Assembly (NCBI GenBank): GCA_002503285.1
Contig: DARI01000002.1
Location: forward strand, 219,569-283,568
Reading direction: 5' to 3'
Source of the DNA: Euryarchaeota archaeon UBA557
GTDB taxonomy: Archaea > Thermoplasmatota > Poseidoniia > Poseidoniales > Thalassarchaeaceae
DNA length: 64,000 nt
In this document: positions 35,614 to 45,162 of the stretch, one piece after another
Numbering within the stretch: the stretch's first letter is position 1
Layout: each line of letters begins with the position of its first letter
Made by a program: the position numbers and the translations under genes
Notes under the pieces: model-generated
What the model was told of the DNA's origin: nothing
Seen by the model: the letters and a program-made list of their open reading frames with translations, nothing else
Databases searched by the model: none

Positions 35614-36543
35614 ATGGGCGACGTTATTACTATGGATGACCTCACAAATGAGGAAATAATTAAGTTATTAGACAATGCAAGGAAAATGTTACCAGTTGCT
35701 AAAGGTGATATTCATCTCCCATTATTACAGGGTAAAGTTTTAGCAAATATGTTCTTTGAAAATTCTACTAGAACTCGTATGTCTTTCGAAACTGCAATGA
35801 AGAGATTGGGAGGAGAAGTATTGAATTTTACATCGGCTGGGTCTTCTGTTTCTAAAGGTGAAACTTTGTTCGACACCATGCAGATGATTGATGGTTACGC
35901 CGATGTAGCTGTAATAAGACATCCAAGACAAGGTGCCGCACAATACAGTGCTGACGCAGTATCCATTCCTATCTTAAATGCGGGAGATGGTGCTGGCAAT
36001 CACCCAACGCAAACATTGTTAGATCTTTTTACAATAAGAGAAGCGCATGCTGAATTTAAGGATTTAAATGTAGTTTTAGTTGGTGATTTAAGATATGGTC
36101 GGACGGCACATAGTCTTTCAAATGCACTTGCTCGGTTTGGAGTAAACCTGACTTTAGTAGCACCTGAATCTTTGAAAATGCCTAATGAAATAGTTAGTGA
36201 TTTGAAATCTTTAGGAGGAATTGTGACTGAAACTGATCAATTATATGAGCAAATAAAAGACTCCGATGTGATATACATGACAAGAATTCAAAAGGAACGA
36301 TTTCCAGATGAAGATGAATATTCCAAGGTATCTGAAATATACACACTTACTGAATCTGATTTAATAGGATCAAAAGAAAATATGATAATTATGCATCCTC
36401 TTCCAAGAGTAAATGAAATTCACCCGAGCGTTGATTCTACAAAACACGCCATGTATTTCGAACAAGCGTTTAATGGAATACCTACTAGAATGGCATTACT
36501 TTGCAAAAGTTTGGGAATTGATATTTCAAGGGAGGTTTTGTAA
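35614..36543 (+). CDS. pyrB: Aspartate carbamoyltransferase, catalytic subunit
   Basis: Condenses carbamoyl phosphate with aspartate, the committed pyrimidine step. The carbamoyl-phosphate site FFENSTRTRMSFETAMKRLG is intact, as are the later RHPRQGAAQYSA, NAGDGAGNHPTQTLLDLFTI, GDLRYGRTAHSL and the C-terminal MHPLPRVNEI. I favour ATG 35614 because homologues begin just before ITMDDLTNEEI and because the predicted transcription start lies after ATG 35575; that earlier ATG would add 13 residues. The regulatory subunit gene starts on the very next base after its TAA stop. Confidence 0.94.
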   Translation: MGDVITMDDLTNEEIIKLLDNARKMLPVAKGDIHLPLLQGKVLANMFFENSTRTRMSFETAMKRLGGEVLNFTSAGSSVSKGETLFDTMQMIDGYADVAVIRHPRQGAAQYSADAVSIPILNAGDGAGNHPTQTLLDLFTIREAHAEFKDLNVVLVGDLRYGRTAHSLSNALARFGVNLTLVAPESLKMPNEIVSDLKSLGGIVTETDQLYEQIKDSDVIYMTRIQKERFPDEDEYSKVSEIYTLTESDLIGSKENMIIMHPLPRVNEIHPSVDSTKHAMYFEQAFNGIPTRMALLCKSLGIDISREVL

Positions 36544-37017
36544 ATGAGTGATGCAGAAATGAGAAGAGTGACTGCAATTTGCAATGGTACTGTTATTGAC
36601 CATATTCCTGGAGGTCAGGCCCTTCAAGTCCTCAGAATGTTAAGATTGGAATCTGGAATATCTAATCCAATATCATTAGTTATGAATGTTCCGAGTGATA
36701 AATTAGGCCGTAAAGATGTACTAAAAATAGAAGATAGGGAGTTAGTTCAAGAAGAATTAGATAGGTTAGCGATAATAGCTTCTGAGGCGTCTGTTGCAAT
36801 CATTAGAAACTATGGGGTAGCTGAAAAAAGACAGGTTGGATTGAGTGATGAATTAGTAAATATAATAAAATGTTCTTTTTCCAATTGTATAACTCAAAAC
36901 CAAAGAGAACCTTTGCCTCAGAGGCTGCGAGTCGTAAGCAGAAGTCCAGTAGAGATAAGATGCTCATATTGTGGTAAAATCCAAGATATGGCTGAGATAC
37001 ATGAACGAATAATATAA
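36544..37017 (+). CDS. pyrI: Aspartate carbamoyltransferase, regulatory subunit
   Basis: A 157-residue regulatory chain that binds nucleotides and couples PyrB trimers into the allosteric enzyme. The N-terminal allosteric domain starts with RVTAICNGTVIDHIPGGQAL, typical of the family, and the C-terminal zinc domain has four Cys in KCSFSNCI and CSYCGK. The start codon abuts the pyrB stop, so translation is coupled and subunits are made in ratio. The gene ends on the base before the stop of convergent ncsA. Confidence 0.94.
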   Translation: MSDAEMRRVTAICNGTVIDHIPGGQALQVLRMLRLESGISNPISLVMNVPSDKLGRKDVLKIEDRELVQEELDRLAIIASEASVAIIRNYGVAEKRQVGLSDELVNIIKCSFSNCITQNQREPLPQRLRVVSRSPVEIRCSYCGKIQDMAEIHERII

Positions 37018-38016
37018 TTAAGCTTCAGATAGCCATTTTTTCATTGTACATGCTTGACAAATTTCACGACTTGTTACTTCATTACAAATTGAACATTTTT
37101 TAGCCTTTGAAATTATTATATCGTTACTATTGTTATAGAGGCGTCGAATTTCCTCCAAAGAATGTAATAATCCATGTCTGGCACCAGGTGTTTGTTCCTC
37201 TAAATCCGCAACTATATCACGGCTTAATTGCCTCATTGCACCGGGCGCATGAGGGCAATCCCCATGGAAAAAGGGTAACTTAGATACCACCGCATGTGCA
37301 TGTATCTCTTGTTCTGGTATCCATCTTAAAGGAACAATTCTGGGAGTAAGGCCTTCCAGAGGAGATTCTGTATGAGGGGCTAATCTGACTGATCTTTCTA
37401 TGTCTCCTTTCTGGAGATTCATCAATATAGATTGAGCCATATCATCTAAGTTGTGACCTAATGCCATAATATCTGCATTTGTTTTACGTGCTAATGCATT
37501 CAATCCTTGCCTTCTAAATACTCCACAGAAAGAACATGGCATCATCCCCTTGGCTTCATCATGCAATTCACTCATTCTCGGCATCTTAGAAACTACAGTA
37601 TCCATTTCTTCATACCCCAATTCAGAATAACTAATAGAAACAAATTTTATTCCAAGAGTTTTTGATAGTTCTATTGCGCATTCCATGGAAGGTTTGCGGT
37701 AACCATCTATTCCTTCATCAACACAACCTGCAATTATCTCAACATCTCTCCTTTTACCGATTATATCTACTATTAATGAAAGTAAGACTGCTGAGTCTTT
37801 ACCTCCAGAAATTGCTACAAGAAGTCTAAATGGAGTTCCGTCATCATGGCGGGCATTTTTAGGCAATATTAGTTGCTTTCTTAGTTCCCTTGAAGTCTTT
37901 TTTCGAACTGAATCACTTAGGCATTTGCCACATAAATGTTGGCCACTATATACTTGATAAAGTATTGATTGAGAGGGACATTTACTACATCTCTCAACTG
38001 AGATAGCAGCACACAT
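37018..38016 (-). CDS. ncsA: tRNA 2-thiouridine synthesis protein, NcsA/TtuA family
   Basis: PP-loop ATPase that adenylates and thiolates a tRNA uridine (position 34 in Ncs6/NcsA, 54 in TtuA), usually with a ubiquitin-like sulfur carrier. Features: N-terminal zinc finger (C10, C13, C29, C32), PP-loop SGGKDS (70-75), Cys pair C161/C164 in MMPCSFCG and C253 in GDCPHAP, the likely iron-sulfur cluster ligands, GHNLDDMAQ (187-195), and a C-terminal zinc finger (CSICNEVTSREICQAC). All key residues are present. It converges on pyrI without any intergenic base. Confidence 0.9.
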   Translation of the reverse strand: MCAAISVERCSKCPSQSILYQVYSGQHLCGKCLSDSVRKKTSRELRKQLILPKNARHDDGTPFRLLVAISGGKDSAVLLSLIVDIIGKRRDVEIIAGCVDEGIDGYRKPSMECAIELSKTLGIKFVSISYSELGYEEMDTVVSKMPRMSELHDEAKGMMPCSFCGVFRRQGLNALARKTNADIMALGHNLDDMAQSILMNLQKGDIERSVRLAPHTESPLEGLTPRIVPLRWIPEQEIHAHAVVSKLPFFHGDCPHAPGAMRQLSRDIVADLEEQTPGARHGLLHSLEEIRRLYNNSNDIIISKAKKCSICNEVTSREICQACTMKKWLSEA

Positions 38017-38105
38017 ATAGGATGCTCGAAGGTTTTTCTATTGAATCCATTCATTAATAGATAGTAAAATTATAGCGATGGATTGATGACTAGAAATATC
38101 TTCAG

Positions 38106-38363
38106 GTGAGCATGGATGATGTAGGGTCATTACCTTTAAGGATGGAAAAGATTGGAAAATTATCTACACCTTGGATAGATAGAATATGTCTCATTTTTAC
38201 ACTTTACTTATGCTATTTAATTTCTCCATATTTTTCAGAATTAATTCAAAATTATACAGGAGCATATTCAAATTTAATATCATTATCAGTTTTAATTTTA
38301 ATCTCCCCACTAGTTGGTAATTTCATCTCATTGAAAATTATTAACTATTTTATTTTTAAATAA
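38106..38363 (+). CDS. Small membrane protein (83-85 aa)
   Basis: A short protein with a polar N-terminus of about 25 residues and two predicted membrane spans (about 27-44, ICLIFTLYLCYLISPYF, and 57-72, LISLSVLILISPLVG). It starts with GTG 38106 or ATG 38112; AGGTGAG lies directly at the start, so the choice is open. It sits alone on the plus strand between minus-strand ncsA and the membrane cluster, ending one base from the stop of the convergent gene. I do not recognise the family. The hydrophobic pattern is convincing but no homology test was possible. Confidence 0.55.
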   Translation: MSMDDVGSLPLRMEKIGKLSTPWIDRICLIFTLYLCYLISPYFSELIQNYTGAYSNLISLSVLILISPLVGNFISLKIINYFIFK

Positions 38364-38364
38364 A

Positions 38365-39543
38365 TTAAGAACGTAGATTGTTTAAATTAGATTCTATAAT
38401 GCCAATTATTCTTTGCCATGGAACTACATACCTCATTCCTGCGATGACTAACATGAAAAGACTTGCAGAAATTACTTTTCCATATGTCATCTGTAACTCC
38501 AGTGATTCTTTGACTTGCCCCGACCATTGTGTACCTTGCATAAAACCTACAAAAGACACCAATAAATCATCAAATTCGAGAGCGAGGGCGGTAGTAAATG
38601 CGACTAAGAATACGATTACGAAGAAATGGATTAGGTGAGAATTTATAACATTATTAAATTGTTTGATATATTCTATATCATTTTTAGAACCTTCTGGAAG
38701 AGACATCGCATATTCAAGATGAGTAATTGCAGCTAATCCCGATTCGAGAAATATCAGCAATAAGATTGAAATCTCCAGAAGATCGTACGCAAGTGGAGAT
38801 ATTAGCCCTCCAAGCATAGTAGATTCTCCAATTTGAGAAGGTAAGGATTGTAATCCTAAATCGAAAGCACCAGAAATATCTTCAAAAGTTAGTAAAGCAT
38901 GAACTCCAATTACTAATAAAAAATAACCCATAGCCCAAGTTATTAATTTTCTAGATAATCCCCAGATTCCCATCATTCCTGCCATAACAGGGGCAAATAC
39001 TATTCCTAAGAATATTAATTCAAACATAAATGATAAGGGGGCCAATAATGAATCATAATGCTTGAAGGGTAATTCGATGCCATTAAATGCCATTGAATAG
39101 AACCATGAAAATAAGAAAGGCAGTAATATCCATGTTGCTAAAATTATGAGGGTAATTTTCTTTATATCATTTTGTATTTTATCACTTTTTAATAATAAAT
39201 AAGATCTACCAAAAGTTGCTAATATACAAAGTATCAGAGGACCTGAAAATGACGAAATCCCAGTCTGACCGATTCCTAAAAGAAAATTGGGTATAAGCAA
39301 ATTATTACTATTACTTAACCATATTAATCCTCTAGTATGCTCATATGCAGGGCACCAATATTGCGATCCTTCGGCAGCAAGAATAAATTCATCCGTGCAA
39401 GATCCATATATCTCATTCATTCGGAACATTATGACAAGAAGTGAAAATGTTGATATGATTTGAAAAGTCAAAATTTGCCATTTTTTTCTTAGTGCAGGAA
39501 TATGTAAGGTTTCATTTGATTTATGTTTTTCAACTATATCCAT
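38365..39543 (-). CDS. Polytopic membrane protein of unknown function
   Basis: A 392-residue protein with about eight hydrophobic spans, a charged N-terminus, and an outside loop with two Cys (SCTDEF and YWCPAY, near residues 49 and 64) that could form a disulfide. No catalytic motif is recognised. It is the last gene of a minus-strand cluster with the DUF58 and DUF4350-like genes (gaps of 18 and 10 bases), so it probably works with them in the cell envelope. Confidence 0.7.
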   Translation of the reverse strand: MDIVEKHKSNETLHIPALRKKWQILTFQIISTFSLLVIMFRMNEIYGSCTDEFILAAEGSQYWCPAYEHTRGLIWLSNSNNLLIPNFLLGIGQTGISSFSGPLILCILATFGRSYLLLKSDKIQNDIKKITLIILATWILLPFLFSWFYSMAFNGIELPFKHYDSLLAPLSFMFELIFLGIVFAPVMAGMMGIWGLSRKLITWAMGYFLLVIGVHALLTFEDISGAFDLGLQSLPSQIGESTMLGGLISPLAYDLLEISILLLIFLESGLAAITHLEYAMSLPEGSKNDIEYIKQFNNVINSHLIHFFVIVFLVAFTTALALEFDDLLVSFVGFMQGTQWSGQVKESLELQMTYGKVISASLFMLVIAGMRYVVPWQRIIGIIESNLNNLRS

Positions 39544-39561
39544 ACCTAAATCTCCTATTTT

Positions 39562-40815
39562 CTAAGAACTTTTGACCTGCATAAGAGCTTGGGCTAATTC
39601 AATATCAGGCATCCAATCAATAACCTTGGCCCCATAACCTGAAATTGCTGTTAGTCTATTTTGCCTTTCTAATTTTAAAACTTCATATGAAAGACGAGGT
39701 ATTCTACTAACTAATCTCTCTAAATCTATACTACTCGGAGACAATACAACAACTTCATGACCTCTACCAGCTAAACTTCGAATTGCGGGCAATGTAGTTC
39801 CGTCTCCTTCAAGGCTACTGATTATGAATATTGGTGAACCACGACTTATACGGGAAATAATAGCATTAGTTACTGCTTGTAGAGGCATTGTACCAGAAGA
39901 CGTAACAGATGCAAGATTGCTCAAAACTTTGAAATTCTGTTTATCTCCAGTTTCTGGTCCAAGATAATCCATCTTATCCCCGTATGTTACTAGTGCAACC
40001 GAATCTCTTCTTTTCAAGAAATGACTAGATACAGATGCGGCTGCAACTGATCCCATTTCCAAAGAATTCTTCAAAACTGTACCGATCCTAGAGACATCCC
40101 TTGTATCAAGAATGATGAAAACATCAGTAACTGCATCCCTTGTCTTTTCGTTAACCATCAATTCACCTGTTCTAGCAAATGCTTTCCAATTAATTGAACG
40201 AAACGAATCACCAGGAATATATTCTCTGAGAGAATAAAACTCCATTCCGGGCCCAGGAGTTTTCAATGTTGTTGCACCCGTATACATATTTGGAACATCT
40301 GATTTCAATAATGCCTCTTCAATATCTCTAACCTGTGGAAAAACAGTGATATCCGACCGTGAATCTATTTGAGATTCATTAACAAATAGATTGAAAAAAT
40401 TTCTATAACGTACTGATACTGGCCCGATTGTATAATACCCACGTAATGGGCATCTTACATAATAACTTATTTTGGTACTTTGACCAGGTCCTAAATTCAT
40501 TCGCATTTGATTTATGCCCTGGTGTAATTTCATTTCATGGGGAACGTTATCAAAAATTTCTATCTGTTGTGTTCTCCTGTAAGATTTATTAGAAATTGTA
40601 AGATCGACCATTATTTTATCCCCTTTGTAAACATTATATGCAGATAATTCACGTTTTATTTCCAAATCGGCATAACCATCTACCCATCCATTTATAGATA
40701 AAAATGCAATAAAAGTTAATCCAATTATTATAAATTGGAAATTAGAAATCATCATTCCAATTAAAATCAGGCTAATCCCACTAGCGAGTATAATTGTACC
40801 TTTACGTGTCCACAT
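39562..40815 (-). CDS. DUF58-domain protein
   Basis: A 417-residue protein with two N-terminal membrane spans (about 6-42), a beta domain, and the DUF58 signature FYSLREYIPGDSFRSINWKA followed by a von Willebrand A-like region (DVFIILDTRD with the start of a metal-site-like motif). DUF58 proteins usually partner with MoxR-type AAA ATPases and membrane proteins and are thought to help assemble or fold envelope proteins. Here the neighbours are a DUF4350-like protein upstream and a polytopic membrane protein downstream; the expected MoxR gene is not in this cluster. Confidence 0.85.
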   Translation of the reverse strand: MWTRKGTIILASGISLILIGMMISNFQFIIIGLTFIAFLSINGWVDGYADLEIKRELSAYNVYKGDKIMVDLTISNKSYRRTQQIEIFDNVPHEMKLHQGINQMRMNLGPGQSTKISYYVRCPLRGYYTIGPVSVRYRNFFNLFVNESQIDSRSDITVFPQVRDIEEALLKSDVPNMYTGATTLKTPGPGMEFYSLREYIPGDSFRSINWKAFARTGELMVNEKTRDAVTDVFIILDTRDVSRIGTVLKNSLEMGSVAAASVSSHFLKRRDSVALVTYGDKMDYLGPETGDKQNFKVLSNLASVTSSGTMPLQAVTNAIISRISRGSPIFIISSLEGDGTTLPAIRSLAGRGHEVVVLSPSSIDLERLVSRIPRLSYEVLKLERQNRLTAISGYGAKVIDWMPDIELAQALMQVKSS

Positions 40816-40825
40816 TTTACCTCAC

Positions 40826-42472
40826 CTATGTATCTACGTTTCCCCAATCTTTGATTCTTTTAACAACTCCAACAAGTTCATCGGCCCTATATTTCCTATC
40901 TTCAAATATGAATCTAATTAAAACTGGATCTTGCACCATCTTTTGCAATTCAACTGCGGGCAGTGCATCAAATTCCTCCCTAGAAAGAGTATTTAAGTTC
41001 CGAACTCTAGTCAACAAAACTTGCCGTATTTTATCTGATTTTTGATAATATTCATATCTATTTGCATCGCCGAATCCATAATAAATAATTCTAAATATGT
41101 GCCGCCAATCTTCGGGATCTTCTTTTCTAATTATTATCGCCTCTAGTGATATAAATAAAATCATAAATAATATTACCATTGCCATCCAATCATTAGTAAA
41201 ATAAATTAACAAATAATAAATTAAATTATACATATCTCCAAAGATAGTTGGTTGTTGGTGTCTACTCTCATCAAATATGACCAAAGCATTAGAACTTACA
41301 TTGGTGCCGGAATTTTCAATTAATAATGATTCAGCAATTATATCGAGGGCCCATTTACGATTATCGTTAGAAGGAATTAATCCAGAATATTTTTCATCAT
41401 ATTCTGGATCATAAAGTGAGTTTATCAACATTGAACCATCAGATACAAAGTGAACTCTTCCAGAGTCTGCCGACCTACAAAGAATACTATCACAATATCT
41501 TACATAGACTGGAAAAGGCCCTTGTTCATCTCCCTGTATACCTAGTGCCTCATAACCACCTATAGTATAATTCCCATCATCATTATTATCTAACCATGAA
41601 TCGAGAGTTGTCTTAGCAATTACATAACGATGTTCAGATGGATTATATGCCGATGTTTTCTCAAATGCTGATAGTCCATTAGTCAATAAATTATAATTTT
41701 CTGAGAAATCCCATTCCCCAGTATCGCTATCAAATCTATGGGCACATAATCCTACATTATTTAGATTTATGACTTGATTTGGAGTATTAGGATTTGTAGG
41801 ATCATTATCCAATAAATCAATAAATCCATCATTATCTAAATCTCTAATACAGGGGTTAACAGAATTTTGAGAACCAGGAGTAGATGTAAAATTGTAGGTT
41901 GAAGTAGTATTTACCCATACAAAATTATAGCCAAGATTTCGATCATAAGCCTCGCCATCATACAGACTATGTCCAGTATATTCAAGGCCGAATTCACTGG
42001 CTAAATTACTAGAATATCCGAAATCATCCATCAATAAAACGGTCCCACCACGTTCGACAAAATTTTCTATTGATATTATCTCAGAAGAAGTGTAACCATC
42101 TCCTTCTGAAAATTGAATGAAATCATCATCTCCAGTGAACCTAGGTAATGAAATTGTATCTCTTTCAACGCCGGATATTATAAATATTGATTCTTCGGGG
42201 TGTTCAACTTCACTTAACAATAAAGGGCTTGAAACTAATGCAGTAGTAGGTATCCCTAAATTATTTAATTCACCCCTAAATGAACCCAAATCATTCCAAT
42301 CATTACCGTATGCTGACTGTTGCGTTTCGCCGGGAACAACATAGGAAAAAGCGATGGACAAAACCAAAGTTAATAGTAGCCCCCAAAACGATAAAACAAG
42401 GGCATTGCGGCGATATTTTTTAGAAGAAATTCGTCTAGAAATACGTTTCCAATCGACCATATTCAAGACCAC
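40826..42472 (-). CDS. DUF4350-like membrane protein
   Basis: A 548-residue protein with an N-terminal membrane span (about 23-44), a large outside domain, a C-terminal span (about 440-460, WMAMVILFMILFISLEAI) and a cytoplasmic helical tail. The outside domain looks like the DUF4350/GATase-like fold found beside DUF58 genes, with FRGELNNLGIPTTAL and ENFVERGGTVLLMDDFGYSS. A calcium-loop-like DLDNDGFIDLLDNDPTN is inserted. It is the first gene of the cluster; the DUF58 gene follows after ten bases. Confidence 0.75.
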   Translation of the reverse strand: MVLNMVDWKRISRRISSKKYRRNALVLSFWGLLLTLVLSIAFSYVVPGETQQSAYGNDWNDLGSFRGELNNLGIPTTALVSSPLLLSEVEHPEESIFIISGVERDTISLPRFTGDDDFIQFSEGDGYTSSEIISIENFVERGGTVLLMDDFGYSSNLASEFGLEYTGHSLYDGEAYDRNLGYNFVWVNTTSTYNFTSTPGSQNSVNPCIRDLDNDGFIDLLDNDPTNPNTPNQVINLNNVGLCAHRFDSDTGEWDFSENYNLLTNGLSAFEKTSAYNPSEHRYVIAKTTLDSWLDNNDDGNYTIGGYEALGIQGDEQGPFPVYVRYCDSILCRSADSGRVHFVSDGSMLINSLYDPEYDEKYSGLIPSNDNRKWALDIIAESLLIENSGTNVSSNALVIFDESRHQQPTIFGDMYNLIYYLLIYFTNDWMAMVILFMILFISLEAIIIRKEDPEDWRHIFRIIYYGFGDANRYEYYQKSDKIRQVLLTRVRNLNTLSREEFDALPAVELQKMVQDPVLIRFIFEDRKYRADELVGVVKRIKDWGNVDT

Positions 42473-42550
42473 CGATACTTTATATCAATCAATGAGCATT
42501 AAGTTCATCTTAAGACCGTTGTGAAGTTATGAACAAGTGCGCATCATAGA

Positions 42551-42793
42551 TTAACGCTTTAATTGAACTTTTGCTCCGATGTTATCTATTTCTTCAATGG
42601 GTATCGAAAGTAGCCCATCAACAGTATCCCATGGTAGCATATTTAGATCAATGCTAGAATCTACTGCTACTAAAATATCAACAACATCGCCTGATACCTC
42701 ATCAATACTAAAATCGGCAAGAGTGCCCAAAACATCCCCAGCAATATCAATAACTTTTTTCCGCAATATCTCTAGACTGAATGTTGTAGGCAA
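42551..42793 (-). CDS. PRC-barrel domain protein
   Basis: An 80-residue protein that fits a single PRC-barrel fold: the pattern RKKVIDIAGDVLGTLADFSI, DEVSGDVVDILV, and a closing SIPIEEIDNIGAKVQL. Archaeal stand-alone PRC-barrels include the CdpB proteins that link SepF to cell division, and others of unknown role. It lies ten bases downstream of the Cdc48 gene in the same direction and is probably co-transcribed. The cell-division link is inference from the family only. Confidence 0.8.
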   Translation of the reverse strand: MPTTFSLEILRKKVIDIAGDVLGTLADFSIDEVSGDVVDILVAVDSSIDLNMLPWDTVDGLLSIPIEEIDNIGAKVQLKR

Positions 42794-42803
42794 TTTTTTT
42801 ACC

Positions 42804-45044
42804 TCAAACAGATTCCATGCCGGCAGAGTTATTTGACCTCTTGACGGACTCTAAGCCGCTAGTCAGAGTTGCTTCCATACGGCCATAATACTCCATCATT
42901 TCTGGAGTAACTGTTGGCCTCACCCTTTCAATAGCTTGTTCAAAGAATTTCTTTGAGACAGTTTTCTTATTGGCGCGCATAGCAATTAAGGCGGATTCCC
43001 TGCATATTGCTTCAATATCTGCACCGGTATAATTATCCAATCTTGAAGCAAAATCATCTACATTGAATTTACCTAACGGCATATCTGCAGTATGAATTTT
43101 CAAGATTTGCTTTATTGATTCTTTGTCTGGTGGAGGTATGTGTAGGACTCTTTCAAATCTACCTGAACGGAGTAATGCGGGATCTATCATTTCCGGCCTA
43201 TTAGTAGCCGCAACTACAATTACTCCTTCCATTGATTCAACTCCATCCATACTACTTAGTAATTGATTTACTACTCGGTTCATGGCGTCTGATCCATCTC
43301 CAGAGTTGTTTCTTCTCATGCCAGCAATACTTTCAAATTCATCTAAAAATATAATAGATGGGCTCGCCTGCTTGGCTTTTTTGAAAACTTCTCTAACAGC
43401 TTTTTCTGATTCTCCCACCCATTTTGAAATTAATTCTGGCCCTTTAATTGTGATAAAATTGGCTCTTGCTTCATTGGCTATTGCTTTTGCAATCAAAGTT
43501 TTTCCAGTACCGGGTGCTCCGAAAAGGATTATGCCCCTTGGAGGTTTAATCCCAAAGTGTTCAAAGGACTCGGGCCTATTCAACGGCCATTCAATACTTT
43601 CTTTGAGTCTTTCTTTTACTTCTTCTAAGCCCCCTACTTGATCCCAACTTACTTGGGGAACTTCGATGTAAACTTCCCTTAGAGCACTGGGTTCAATATC
43701 TTTAATTGCTAAATGAAAATCTTCCATCTTGACTTCCATTTTTTCAATAACTTCTGGCGGTATCTCATCCTCGTCTAAATTAATTTCTGGCAAATATCTA
43801 CGTAATGCTTTCATTGCCGACTCGCGTACTAATGCAGAAATATCTGCTCCTACAAATCCATATGTGTTATCTAATAACCATTCAGCATTAAAATCATCAC
43901 TTATTGGCATATCTCTGGTATGAATTGCAAGTATTTCCGCCCTTCCATTCTTATCAGGGACACCTATTTCTAATTCTCTATCAAATCTACCTGGTCGCCT
44001 CAAAGCAGGATCAATTGCATCTCGGCGATTAGTGGCTCCAATTACAACAACGTTATCCCTTCCTTGCATTCCATCCAAAAGAGTTAGTAATTGTGCTACA
44101 ACTCTTCGTTCGACTTCTCCACTCACGTCCTCTCTTTTTGGAGCGATACTATCTAATTCATCAATAAAAATGATAGCAGGGGAATTTGCAGCTGCTTCAT
44201 CAAAAATTTCTCTTAGTTGTTTTTCACTTTCACCATAATATTTTGAAATTATTTCTGGCCCATTTATTGATTGAAAATGTGCATTGGTTTCTGATGCAAC
44301 TGCTTTCGCTATTAGTGTCTTACCTGTCCCCGGTGGGCCATGGAGAAGAACTCCTCTCGGCGGATCTATACCTAATCTACGGAATAAAATTGGATGTTTT
44401 AATGGCAATTCTACCATTTCTCTAATATTTTGTAATTGTTGACCAATGCCTCCTATGTCTTCATATGAAATAGAATGGATAATTTCCTGTTCTTCTTGGC
44501 CTACCGGTTCTTCTTTGATTATTATCTCAGTATCTGGTAAAACTTGAACTATACCTTTTGGATTAGTTTGGACAATTGCAAAAGGAAGTGCTTCGGCGAA
44601 TAAGGTCATACCTGGTATGAAAATCCTATCTCCTGCAACAACTGGCCTTTTGTTAAGACCTCTGCGAGCAAAACCCTCAATTCCAGGTCCAAATCTTACT
44701 TTTTGTTGTTTAGCCATTACTGGACTTAATACTAATCTAGTACATGGTTGAGTTTCTACTTTGGAAATAGTAACTCTATCTCCTAAACTCACACCAGCAT
44801 TTTTTCGAATTATTCCATCTATACGAATAACTCCTAAATTAGCATCTTCTGGCCTACATCTCCAAACTATAGCTGCCGTATCTTGATCTCCGGATATTTT
44901 TACGATATCTCCGGGTTTAAGATTTAAGTCGTTATCAAAGGGAACTCTTGCACGTCCGTGTCCCACGTCGCTCGGAATTGCTTTTGCTACTCTCAAAGTA
45001 AGAGAATCTGATGTATCTGCCGCCACTCCAATAACCCCTAACAA
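42804..45044 (-). CDS. cdc48: Cdc48/VAT AAA+ ATPase
   Basis: A 746-residue double-ring AAA+ unfoldase, the archaeal counterpart of p97/Cdc48 that feeds proteins to the proteasome. An N-domain (1-185, beginning LTLRVAKAIPSDVGHGRARV) precedes D1 with Walker A GPPGTGKT (236-243) and Walker B IIFIDELDS (291-299), and D2 with GAPGTGKT (510-517) and IIFLDEFES (565-573). Arginine fingers (RPGRFDRE, RSGRFERV) are present. The start may be TTG 45042-45044, or GTG six codons later, which has AGGGG about 12 bases before it. The C-terminus lacks a HbYX-type tail (it ends GMESV). Confidence 0.95.
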   Translation of the reverse strand: MLGVIGVAADTSDSLTLRVAKAIPSDVGHGRARVPFDNDLNLKPGDIVKISGDQDTAAIVWRCRPEDANLGVIRIDGIIRKNAGVSLGDRVTISKVETQPCTRLVLSPVMAKQQKVRFGPGIEGFARRGLNKRPVVAGDRIFIPGMTLFAEALPFAIVQTNPKGIVQVLPDTEIIIKEEPVGQEEQEIIHSISYEDIGGIGQQLQNIREMVELPLKHPILFRRLGIDPPRGVLLHGPPGTGKTLIAKAVASETNAHFQSINGPEIISKYYGESEKQLREIFDEAAANSPAIIFIDELDSIAPKREDVSGEVERRVVAQLLTLLDGMQGRDNVVVIGATNRRDAIDPALRRPGRFDRELEIGVPDKNGRAEILAIHTRDMPISDDFNAEWLLDNTYGFVGADISALVRESAMKALRRYLPEINLDEDEIPPEVIEKMEVKMEDFHLAIKDIEPSALREVYIEVPQVSWDQVGGLEEVKERLKESIEWPLNRPESFEHFGIKPPRGIILFGAPGTGKTLIAKAIANEARANFITIKGPELISKWVGESEKAVREVFKKAKQASPSIIFLDEFESIAGMRRNNSGDGSDAMNRVVNQLLSSMDGVESMEGVIVVAATNRPEMIDPALLRSGRFERVLHIPPPDKESIKQILKIHTADMPLGKFNVDDFASRLDNYTGADIEAICRESALIAMRANKKTVSKKFFEQAIERVRPTVTPEMMEYYGRMEATLTSGLESVKRSNNSAGMESV

Positions 45045-45162
45045 AGCCTTGTGAAACTTTGGGGTAATTAAACCTACTAACTAAAAATTGTCTTTTGATT
45101 TTATTTAAGTTGTAAAAAGAAATATTCAGCAGGATTATCAAAGTCGGGTCTATCCCAAGCAC

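Noticed and set aside
35493..35675. A 60-residue minus-strand frame over the pyrB start.
   Set aside because: It overlaps the pyrB N-terminus and the start-side region of the GHMP kinase and has no ribosome site or motif.
42804..45044. Cdc48 as the missing MoxR partner of the DUF58 cluster.
   Set aside because: Two AAA rings with a Cdc48-type N-domain and p97-like motifs; MoxR proteins are single-ring and about 330 residues. The replacement idea is kept only as a question.
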